Below are positions 8,400-14,642 of a stretch of 64,000 bases of DNA, piece by piece. This DNA comes from an uncultured Porphyromonadaceae bacterium (lineage in GTDB: Bacteria; Bacteroidota; Bacteroidia; Bacteroidales; Muribaculaceae): NCBI GenBank assembly GCA_937921035.1, contig CALEUL010000025.1:1-64000 (forward strand). The letters are read 5' to 3'. Under the pieces are notes generated by a model. The model worked only from the letters and a program-made list of their open reading frames with translations, ran no database searches and was not told where the DNA came from. The stretch's first letter is position 1, and every line of letters begins with the position of its first letter. Position numbers and translations under genes: made by a program.

Positions 8400-8874
8400 T
8401 CAGTCATTACAATTGGAAAACCATAGTTTTATTATGAAAGCTTTAAGTTCTTCAATTTTTTCCTTAACATCATCGCTATAGTCATTTAGTAATGACGATG
8501 AAGATAGAATTGTCTGGCTGCCGTCATATAGGATTGATAATTTATAATAACATGGTTGATAAATGTTGTCTACTATTACCGGAGACTTTGTTATCTCATT
8601 AGCCATAACATCAAAGGCCCACCTTAAAATAGGATACTTCCGGCATGTAGTAGAAACACAATTTTCTTTACCATCAAGGATTAAGACATCACATATGGTG
8701 TCTCCTTCGGCAATATATATATATTAAGTTGGAAAGCCCAAATTCATAACATATATATTTACGACAGGAATCCAATCGTAGTTCTCTGCAAATTTTACCT
8801 TTATCATATTCTGAAGAATAAATCTTATTGGTAAAACACAGGCAAAACAGTGCTATTATGATAAAATATTTCAT
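8400..8874 (-). pseudogene. Exported orphan gene frameshifted at an (AT)6 tract
   Basis: The first part (from ATG at 8874) encodes a signal peptide, MKYFIIIALFCLCFTNKIYS, and a Cys/Arg-rich start, then hits the dinucleotide repeat at 8713-8724 and reaches a stop at about 8689. The next frame is open from the repeat to 8400 and reads IAEGDTICDVLILDGKENC and onward to KLWFSNCND. One additional AT unit (seven units) would join both parts into one protein of about 158 residues. The gene is therefore broken, or switched by repeat slippage, or affected by a sequencing error. A methionine at 8606 opens a 68-residue fragment, but this is not a natural start. No function can be assigned. Confidence 0.65.
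8713..8724. repeat. (AT)6 dinucleotide tract inside a coding sequence
   Basis: Six AT units lie exactly where the two halves of the 8400-8874 reading frame part. Seven (or four) units would keep the frame, six do not, which is the geometry of a slippage switch. Confidence 0.8.
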
Positions 8875-8917
8875 TATCTATTATCTAATGCCGGGGATTG
8901 CCAGCACAAAATGCCCA

Positions 8918-9079
8918 TTAGGCAAGATAGACGGCTCGTTTTATAGACAGAGCTCTGCCGGCAAGCATATCCGACATTTCATTAAAAGCAGACACATAAT
9001 AGTCCTCAGCCATCATTGATTGCGCTTGTACCGACAGCTGTAGAGGAGGTAACAGAAGATATAGCCATAACTTCTTCAT
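8918..9079 (-). pseudogene. Truncated start of a secreted protein
   Basis: The 53-codon frame encodes a clear signal peptide (MKKLWLYLLLPPLQLSVQAQ) followed by MMAEDYYVSAFNEMSDMLAG and then SIKRAVYLA and a TAA stop. Read through the stop, the frame continues W-A-F-C-A-G-N-P to a second stop, as expected if a glutamate codon had mutated to TAA in a longer gene. The pattern Y-x-x-A-F-x-E-M...KRAV-L resembles, from memory, the start of secreted transglutaminase-like proteins of Bacteroidales, but this is uncertain. The downstream portion is missing; the next gene's ATG lies about 40 bases further on. Confidence 0.5.
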
Positions 9080-9085
9080 AGATCG

Positions 9086-9093
9086 CAAATCTA
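9086..9093 (-). promoter_or_regulatory. -7 box at the truncated gene
   Basis: TAGATTTG on the minus strand ends seven bases before the ATG at 9079, so a transcript from it would be essentially leaderless. No good -33 element is visible at the right distance. Confidence 0.35.
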
Positions 9094-9284
9094 ATTAAAA
9101 TCAATTGAATGGCTGCATTTTTAGGATATGTTTTACAACATAAATTTCAAGACTGACAACCGTATCAATTTTTTTCAACCAGACTGAGAATAACAGAATC
9201 AAAGTTTTTCCAACATGTGCAGGGATATCTTTGGCATAGCTGCCGCCTAAAGCGTTGATACTCAGCAGACTCGGTAGGCCATTA

Positions 9285-9297
9285 CTGACGTGCCAAA
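9285..9297. repeat. Left half of a REP-like palindrome split by the IS
   Basis: CTGACGTGCC followed by AAA abuts the left end of the insertion sequence. With the right half at 10558-10575 it rebuilds CTGACGTGCC-AAA-GGCACGTCCC, the same repeat unit as in the intact copies at 55634-55717. Confidence 0.75.
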
Positions 9298-10557
9298 GGC
9301 TACAGTACATGACAATTTTTATGTCACTGTTTTCCATAGGTTGGATTCACATATTTTGGTTATACCCAAGATGTCTGCAACGACAAAATCGAGCCCCCAG
9401 CTGAACAGACTGAAACGTCTGCGTCCATTTCGTTTCATTACCGGAATAGCCGTATCCGCAGATTTGGCAAGCCCATCTATGAAAACGCATGCATATGCGA
9501 TGAGCGCGATAACGAGCATGTTCTGAAATCTGCCACTGAGGGGCAGATGGGTATCCTCCATATTAAATCCGGCCGATTTCATGGCACGGAATGTGGTCTC
9601 AATCTGCCATCTGAGTCTGTAAATCTTGTCTGTGAACGAGGAGCCCACAGGCGTAGCCAGAATCAGCAGACTCTCGTCATCGCGTACGTTGCGCCTGACC
9701 GCATAGATACGCGCCTTGACATTTCCACGGATTATGTACCTGTCCGAAAGCACCACGCTGTCTCCGACTGCGAGTGATGCCAGAACGGTTTTTATCTTGC
9801 AGCTTTTGCCTGTGGATGTATTCCTGACATAATGGTTCTCCCTGATTCTCAGGCAAAAAGGGATATGCCTTATGCCAAGCCACTTGATGAAGTTCGTATA
9901 GCCAAACTCCCTGTCTGCCACGAGACACTCTATCCGTTCCTCCGGAATGATGTCGAGGACATGCTCCATGAAAGATATCTGCTCGGCGAAATTGGTTGAC
10001 CCTCGCTTGTTATAAGTGGTGAAATATATCGGTATGGATATGCCGTCGAAGCAGATTCCTACAGCAAGGATGTTGTAAACACGGCTTCCAAGCTCCCATG
10101 TGGTACGGTCCATAGTAAGGATGTACTTCTTTTGACTTGGCAATGCACTGACAATGGCTCTCCCCACCAAGGTGACGGAGAAGATTCTCAGTGCCAGAAG
10201 GCGTTCTATTCTCCTCACTCCGGATAAAGTCTTTACATCTGTGAAGGAATAGCGGGCTAGCCTGACGAGATTCACCGACAGTGTCATCAGCATCGCGACA
10301 ACCAGAGACTTCAGACATTTTTTGTGAGAAAGTTGTAATCCGTTGACCCAAACGGACTCGAGAATTGTTTGTAATATATCCATGTGGCATTCGGTTTTAT
10401 AAGCGATTTGACCAATACTTAAACAAACCGGATTGCCACATTTCTTATGCCTTTATTAATCATGCGTTTATATACGCACGTTTTTAACACTAATTACACC
10501 GTAAGGGACATTTTATATTGATTATAAGTCAATTATAAATTGTCATGTACTGTAGCC
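9298..10557. mobile_element. IS4-family insertion sequence, 1260 bp
   Basis: The element is bounded by perfect 21-bp terminal inverted repeats (9298-9318 and 10537-10557; left end starts GGCTACAGTACATGAC). It carries a single transposase gene filling most of its length on the minus strand. AAA flanks both ends and may be a 3-bp target duplication. It sits exactly in the loop of a REP-like palindrome. Intact ends and gene suggest recent, possibly active insertion. Confidence 0.88.
9319..10383 (-). CDS. IS4-family DDE transposase
   Basis: The 354-residue protein catalyses cut-and-paste movement of the surrounding element. The RNase H-like core shows the first aspartate in TMDRTTWELG (near residue 92), the second in VADREFGYTNF (near 158), and the IS4-type Y-(2)-R-(3)-E-(6)-K signature in YRLRWQIETTFRAMK with the catalytic glutamate near residue 264. 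The C-terminus is basic and hydrophobic. The stop codon nearly reaches the left inverted repeat, and about 150 bases of AT-rich sequence separate the start from the right repeat. The frame is uninterrupted, so the enzyme may be functional. The family is firm; the exact IS name is unknown to me. Confidence 0.92.
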   Translation of the reverse strand: MDILQTILESVWVNGLQLSHKKCLKSLVVAMLMTLSVNLVRLARYSFTDVKTLSGVRRIERLLALRIFSVTLVGRAIVSALPSQKKYILTMDRTTWELGSRVYNILAVGICFDGISIPIYFTTYNKRGSTNFAEQISFMEHVLDIIPEERIECLVADREFGYTNFIKWLGIRHIPFCLRIRENHYVRNTSTGKSCKIKTVLASLAVGDSVVLSDRYIIRGNVKARIYAVRRNVRDDESLLILATPVGSSFTDKIYRLRWQIETTFRAMKSAGFNMEDTHLPLSGRFQNMLVIALIAYACVFIDGLAKSADTAIPVMKRNGRRRFSLFSWGLDFVVADILGITKICESNLWKTVT

Positions 10558-10889
10558 AAAGGCACGTCCCTGCATCGGGGTTCTGCAACGTCGTCACGAC
10601 CGGTGCCTCAAGCGCCCCCTTCAGGAGCCGGGGAGGCAGCAACGGTGGCATGACATCTGCCGTGAAAATTGTACCGGGCCAAAGACTACTTGCTCTCGCA
10701 AATATCCACGAAGATCAGAGATTACCAATTATGATTTCCAATTCTATATGATTTTGTATAACCGTCAATGTTAAATCGTCGTGTACGGCACTAAAGATTA
10801 TTTTTGTTCCTTTTATCGGCAACTTCGGTCCATAGAAAAGCCAGTCAAGAGCTGCGCTTACTGAGCATAACTCCTGACCGGCATTTTTC
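10558..10889. other. Stretch between the IS and the cupin gene
   Basis: The first bases (AAAGGCACGTCCCTGCAT, 10558-10575) are the right half of the REP-like palindrome. The next 140 bases are GC-rich without any coherent frame. A weak minus-strand frame (10715-10909) covers the rest. No RNA gene or promoter is evident. Confidence 0.5.
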
Positions 10890-10909
10890 TTACCAATTAA
10901 CAGGTTCAT
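10715..10909 (-). CDS. Doubtful short reading frame, possibly a gene remnant
   Basis: This 64-codon frame begins inside the last codons of the cupin gene and ends near the IS. The translation (MNLLIGKKNAGQELCSVSAA at the start, IQNHIELEIIIGNL at the end) has a plausible amino-acid mix, but there is no promoter, no recognisable motif and no sign of translational coupling other than a 20-base overlap with the cupin gene. It may be the tail of a gene lost when the island formed, or not a gene at all. Confidence 0.2.
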   Translation of the reverse strand: MNLLIGKKNAGQELCSVSAALDWLFYGPKLPIKGTKIIFSAVHDDLTLTVIQNHIELEIIIGNL

Positions 10910-11339
10910 TGAGAATGTTTCCGTCAGCTGCGTCCTCGGCGGTGAATGTGTTGCCGCGATACTGTACGCAGAGCATCACAAGGGGTTCGGTGCCGTTGTT
11001 GCGCATGCTGCGGCGTCCGTCGGGAGCCACGCGGACAACGGAGCCTTCCTCGATGGGAAATACATAGCCGTCGACCTGAAACTCGCCTTTGCCTGCGAGG
11101 AAGAAGTAGAGTTCCTCATGATTCTTGTGGGTGTGAAGGAAACCGGTTTCCTGACCGGGAGCAAACACCTGGAAGGAGAACTCGCCTCCTGTTGCGCCGA
11201 CAGCCAGACCTCCGAACACCTTACCTGGTATCCTGATTTCCGGACCGAGCTGGAGAACGTAATCCTTGATGTCGGCGAGGTTGCCGAAGTTTGCCGCGCT
11301 GAAGTTCGCGCCTTTTTCGATTGTCTGAATCTGTTTCAT
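10890..11339 (-). CDS. Cupin-domain protein
   Basis: This 149-residue single-domain cupin probably binds a metal in a small beta-barrel. The first cupin motif is seen in HTHKNHEELYFFLAGKGEFQ (histidines near residues 71-75 and a glutamate near 77), and the second region contains VVRVAPDGRRSMRNNGTEPL. The substrate cannot be read from sequence; relatives act as dioxygenases, isomerases or sensors. The upstream frame extends ten codons, but the promoter at 11367-11397 and the MKQIQTIEKG start favour 11339. The divergent HxlR regulator across a 230-base gap is a likely controller, perhaps in response to electrophile or redox stress. Confidence 0.8.
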   Translation of the reverse strand: MKQIQTIEKGANFSAANFGNLADIKDYVLQLGPEIRIPGKVFGGLAVGATGGEFSFQVFAPGQETGFLHTHKNHEELYFFLAGKGEFQVDGYVFPIEEGSVVRVAPDGRRSMRNNGTEPLVMLCVQYRGNTFTAEDAADGNILNEPVNW

Positions 11340-11366
11340 ATCATTTGTCTTTTTGTTTACGCACTG

Positions 11367-11397
11367 CAAAGTTACAACGATAGCACCTGCTTGTCAA
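11367..11397 (-). promoter_or_regulatory. Cupin gene promoter
   Basis: On the minus strand TTG (11395-11397), a 20-base spacer and TAACTTTG (11367-11374) match consensus. It gives a leader of about 20 bases and overlaps one of the GTTAC repeats that may bind HxlR. Confidence 0.75.
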
Positions 11398-11424
11398 GAA
11401 GTTACATTTTTGTCCCATAGTAAC
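11371..11424. promoter_or_regulatory. Possible HxlR operator repeats
   Basis: GTTAC occurs at 11371-11375 and 11401-11405, and its inverse GTAAC at 11420-11424. The direct copies are 30 bases apart (about three helical turns), and the first overlaps the cupin -7 box. Dimeric winged-helix repressors bind such repeats, but the assignment to HxlR is an inference from position. Confidence 0.35.
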
Positions 11425-11536
11425 CTTTTTATCGGTTTTGCTGACTATCAGAAAGAAAAAAATTTCATTGGCAACTGTTTTTTTCAGCCAAACAGATGAA
11501 CGGTTGATTTTTAGGCCGTATATCAATATAAATTAC

Positions 11537-11544
11537 TACCTTTG
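11537..11544 (+). promoter_or_regulatory. hxlR-type gene -7 box
   Basis: TACCTTTG lies 25 bases before the ATG of the regulator. The -33 region is T-rich (11508-11512) but without a clean TTTG at the optimal distance. Confidence 0.55.
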
Positions 11545-11569
11545 TAATTAAAAGTAAGTATCCAGATAT

Positions 11570-11947
11570 ATGAAAAGGAAAGAGGAAACAGGTTCCATCA
11601 TTGAGATGTGCCCTGTAAGAAACGTTATAGCCCGTTTTGGCAACAAGTGGGCGCTCCTTACCGTGCTTATCATCGGCGAACAAGGCGTTGTGAGGTTCAA
11701 CGAACTCAGCCGCCTGATTCCCGATGTATCATCGAGAGTGCTTTCCTCCACACTGCGCACACTGGAGGCAGACGGCTTTATTGACCGGAAGGTGTATGCC
11801 GTTGTACCACCTAAAGTTGAATACCGGCTTACCGAGGTCGGGAAATCACTTCTACCGCTGATTAAGCAGCTCACGGATTGGGCGCAGACAAATATGAAGA
11901 AGGTAATGACCCACCGGAAGGAATTTGAGCAGACCGAAATTAAATAA
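11570..11947 (+). CDS. HxlR-family winged-helix transcriptional regulator
   Basis: The 125-residue protein is a small DNA-binding regulator. HxlR proteins are dimeric winged-helix factors, often sensing aldehydes, quinones or redox state through a conserved cysteine near the N-terminus; here C14 in the IEMCPVRNVIARFGNKW stretch occupies that position. The recognition helix region is RFNELSRLIPDVSSRVLSSTLRTLE and the wing is VEYRLTEVGKSLLP, all typical. It is divergent from the cupin gene and the GTTAC repeats between the two are a plausible binding site for autoregulation and cupin control. Confidence 0.9.
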   Translation: MKRKEETGSIIEMCPVRNVIARFGNKWALLTVLIIGEQGVVRFNELSRLIPDVSSRVLSSTLRTLEADGFIDRKVYAVVPPKVEYRLTEVGKSLLPLIKQLTDWAQTNMKKVMTHRKEFEQTEIK

Positions 11948-11967
11948 ACCCGGCAATAACAATGATA

Positions 11968-11998
11968 AAGGCGACGAAGCGTGAGGCTCCATCGCCTT
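11968..11998. terminator. Weak shared hairpin between convergent genes
   Basis: A 7-bp stem (11968-11974 with 11992-11998) lies between the HxlR gene and the convergent GH5 gene. It lacks a strong T run in either direction. Confidence 0.35.
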
Positions 11999-12067
11999 CA
12001 ATTGTCAGGCGAGCATGTAATTCTGTCTGACAGATGAGAATCTTCGATTGTCCGACAGGATAACGGA

Positions 12068-13306
12068 TCAGTAGTTCAGTTTCATTGACCTGATATAGGT
12101 TGGCTGTGGGGTGCAGCTGTCGAAACGGCAATTACGAAGATACTCTGCCATGAGGCGGCGGCTCAGTTGCTGCGACGGCCGAGCGGCGCGAACTTCGGCA
12201 TAGCTGCCGCGGGGGGCCTCCGAGAATGCCACGATGCTGTCCCACTCCGCCGGGCGCGTAACGGCATTCATGCAGGAATTGTCGACTTTCTTGTACGGCC
12301 AGAAAGTATAACCAATATTGTTGGCTTCCATTACCTCGGAAAAATCACGTTGCCACTCATCGGTATTATGTCCGATCTCGCCCATGTACATAGGTAGCCC
12401 GGTGCTGTCGCGGAATGCGATAAAACTACCGATTGCCTCGGCAGTGGCCGGGCCGCCGTAGCGGTGGCAGGTATACATAATGTTGTCGTCGAACTTCCAG
12501 TCGGTAAAAGGTTCGAAATTCGAGTTCCACTGCGGACCGCCCAGCAGAATAATATGATTTCCGTCCACCTCGCGGATTTCGGCGACAGCGCGTTTGTACA
12601 GCGGCTCCAGCTTTGCGTTAAGTTCGTCCTTGTTATCGAAGAAATGGGCGATAGGCTCGTTGATAAGCTCGTATCCGAGAATGACCGGTTCGTTACAGTA
12701 GCGGGCGGCGATATTTTTCCAAATGTCGCAGAACAGCTGCTGCGACGTCTCGCTCTCGAAAAGCCAGGGGTAGCCGTGGCTGTCATCGATATTGTCGCCC
12801 GTCTGTCCACCGGGAGCGTCGTGCATGTCGAGTATCAGATACAGATTGTTGTCGCGGCACCATTCCACGACGCTGTCCACACGCGCAAAGCCGTCCTGAT
12901 TCGATGTAAGGCCCATATAGTCCTCGTCGGTGAACAGCTTGTAGTTGAACGGCAAACGGATAGTGTTCGCGCCCGTAGAGGCGATGAATTCCACGTCCTT
13001 GCGTGTAATATAATTGTCCTTGAATTCCTTCCAGAACTCTGCGGTTGCATCCGGACCGACAAGCTCGCAGAACATGCGGTCGATGTAATGGGGAGAATTG
13101 GTCTTTTCGAAACCGAACATATATCCCTCGGGGTTAAGCCAGTTGCCTAAGTTTGTACCGCGGATAAACAGTTTGCTGCCGTCGGGAGCGACAAGATCTG
13201 TACCGCTGACGCGCACAAAAGCGCCAGGAGGGAGTGCCTCGTCCTTTTGGGTTGTGGCACAGGAGGCTACGACAAAAGCCATAGCAAGATATGCTAATTT
13301 TTTCAT
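12068..13306 (-). CDS. GH5-family glycoside hydrolase lipoprotein
   Basis: This is a predicted surface or periplasmic endo-acting beta-glucanase. The 412-residue protein has a lipoprotein signal (MKKLAYLAMAFVVASC, cysteine 16) and one TIM-barrel domain. The acid/base glutamate is E217 in GYELINEPIAHFF and the nucleophile is probably E310 in MYMGEIGHN; the N-terminal substrate loop RGTNLGNWLNPEGY is typical of GH5 glucanases. The frame extends 20 codons upstream without a signal sequence, so 13306 is preferred. It is the last gene of the glucan utilisation locus and lies 117 bases after GH16, with a weak hairpin between. Exact linkage specificity (beta-1,3, beta-1,4 or beta-1,6) cannot be told from sequence alone. 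Confidence 0.88.
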   Translation of the reverse strand: MKKLAYLAMAFVVASCATTQKDEALPPGAFVRVSGTDLVAPDGSKLFIRGTNLGNWLNPEGYMFGFEKTNSPHYIDRMFCELVGPDATAEFWKEFKDNYITRKDVEFIASTGANTIRLPFNYKLFTDEDYMGLTSNQDGFARVDSVVEWCRDNNLYLILDMHDAPGGQTGDNIDDSHGYPWLFESETSQQLFCDIWKNIAARYCNEPVILGYELINEPIAHFFDNKDELNAKLEPLYKRAVAEIREVDGNHIILLGGPQWNSNFEPFTDWKFDDNIMYTCHRYGGPATAEAIGSFIAFRDSTGLPMYMGEIGHNTDEWQRDFSEVMEANNIGYTFWPYKKVDNSCMNAVTRPAEWDSIVAFSEAPRGSYAEVRAARPSQQLSRRLMAEYLRNCRFDSCTPQPTYIRSMKLNY

Positions 13307-13386
13307 AGTTCTAAAAATTGTAAGATGACTGCAAACCTTTCCGGAATACTGTAGAACCCGGAACAATCTTTTTTACCTTAGCATAA

Positions 13387-13412
13387 AATAGCCTGATACC
13401 TTACCGGCTATT
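13387..13412 (-). terminator. Weak hairpin between GH16 and GH5 genes
   Basis: A 7-bp stem (13406-13412 with 13387-13393 read on the minus strand) is followed by TTTTA. It may reduce read-through from GH16 into GH5. No consensus promoter is apparent before GH5. Confidence 0.4.
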
Positions 13413-13423
13413 GCAGAAGAACA

Positions 13424-14545
13424 TTATTTCTTTTGAAAAACACGTACGTAGTCCACTTCCATAGTAGCCGGAAGAACGGATTCGTCCACGCCCTGAGCCC
13501 CGCCCCAGGAGCCGCCCCAGGCAAGATTGAGAATGACGTAGAACGGCTTGTCGAAAGGCCAGGTGCTGATGTTTCCCTTGCCGTCGTTGGGGAATGAAAG
13601 GAGGCTCACGTCGTCGACGTAAGTATAAATGCCTTTCTCCGTCCATTCCAGACGATAGATGTGGAAATCGTCCTGCGCGCCCTGCGTGAGACGTTCGGCG
13701 GTTTTCTGGGTACCTTTGGTGTGGTTGTAGCTCTCGCAGTGGATGCTCGAAGAAGTATAGTCAGGATTGTAGCCAACTTCTTCCATGATATCTATTTCGC
13801 CGCACTTGGGCCACGGTGTTGAGCCCCAGTCGTTGTTGGCAGGCATCATCCAGAAGGCAGGCCACGTGCCTTTGCCCTTCGGGAGCTTTATGCGTGCTTC
13901 AAAAATGCCGTATTTCCAACCCTTGTTCACGTTTGCGTATATTCGGCCTGAATAGATTTTTCCGTTCTGCTTGAAACAGTGTATTGAAAGGATACCGTCG
14001 GCCACTTCGGTTACCGGCTGTCCGTTTATCGCGCCGGCGACATAGTTCTGAAGCTCGTTGTTAACCCATCCGGCATTCTGGACCTCGTATGTCCAGTCGG
14101 CAGTATTGAGCGAATTTCCGTCGAACTCGTCGTTCCAGACAAGCTCGAAGCCTTCGGGAACATTGATAGTAGGATCTACCGGAGCGACAGGCTTACCGGC
14201 CTGCTCTACCGTAACATGGCCACGGGCAGAGCCTGAAATAAGCGTAACCGTAGCCGAACGCGCCGAACGGTCTCTGTTTGCGTCCAGGGTAACGTCAACA
14301 GTGCCGTTTGCGGTAAGTGTGCCGGATTTGGCAAGCTTTACCCATTGTTCGGAACAGACGGCATCCCATTCGCCTGTAGCGGTAACGGTAAACTGCTGCG
14401 TACCGCCGTCGGCATCGAAAGAAAGTTTTTCGGCGGAAACGGAAACCTTAGCGGGAGTTTCCTCTTTCTTGTCGCTGTCTGAACATGCCACGAGCGTAAA
14501 TGCTGTCGCACTGGCTAAAAAAAACGTTGATATGGTCTTGAACAT
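13424..14545 (-). CDS. GH16-family beta-glucanase lipoprotein with BACON-type domain
   Basis: This 373-residue lipoprotein (signal MFKTISTFFLASATAFTLVAC, cysteine 21) most likely cleaves beta-1,3 or mixed-linkage glucan at the cell surface. An N-terminal immunoglobulin-like BACON-type domain (about 32-117, with LSFDADGGTQQFTVTATGEW) precedes the GH16 laminarinase domain (about 128-373). The catalytic E-x-D-x-x-E motif is E250-I-D-I-M-E255, and the flanking TWPAFWMMP and tryptophan-rich cleft residues are those of laminarinases. Acidic residues follow the lipid cysteine closely (SDSDKKEE), as in surface-exported Bacteroidota lipoproteins. It is separated from the upstream binding-protein gene by a strong hairpin. 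Confidence 0.92.
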   Translation of the reverse strand: MFKTISTFFLASATAFTLVACSDSDKKEETPAKVSVSAEKLSFDADGGTQQFTVTATGEWDAVCSEQWVKLAKSGTLTANGTVDVTLDANRDRSARSATVTLISGSARGHVTVEQAGKPVAPVDPTINVPEGFELVWNDEFDGNSLNTADWTYEVQNAGWVNNELQNYVAGAINGQPVTEVADGILSIHCFKQNGKIYSGRIYANVNKGWKYGIFEARIKLPKGKGTWPAFWMMPANNDWGSTPWPKCGEIDIMEEVGYNPDYTSSSIHCESYNHTKGTQKTAERLTQGAQDDFHIYRLEWTEKGIYTYVDDVSLLSFPNDGKGNISTWPFDKPFYVILNLAWGGSWGGAQGVDESVLPATMEVDYVRVFQKK

Positions 14546-14580
14546 CGTTCTGCAAATCGTTATAATAATGTTTCAGGAGC

Positions 14581-14630
14581 TAAAAAAACGCGCGGCCGGC
14601 ATTAATGCGATAATACGAACCGGCCGCGCG
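14581..14630 (-). terminator. Strong intrinsic terminator inside the glucan operon
   Basis: Read on the minus strand, an 11-bp perfect GC stem (14620-14630 with 14589-14599) is followed directly by seven T (complement of 14582-14588). It lies 13 bases after the stop of the glycan-binding protein gene and before GH16. No TAnnTTTG promoter is visible between it and GH16, so it should act as a partial terminator that lowers enzyme expression relative to SusC, SusD and binding protein. Confidence 0.8.
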
Positions 14631-14642
14631 CCTCAGAGGACA

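Noticed and set aside
8828..9019. 63-codon plus-strand frame in the accessory island
   Set aside because: It lies opposite the truncated secreted-protein gene, whose signal peptide and promoter box give a better reading of the same bases.
9101..9337. 78-codon minus-strand frame across the left end of the IS
   Set aside because: It starts inside the transposase gene, crosses the inverted repeat and the split palindrome, and therefore cannot be an ancestral gene; no family resemblance.
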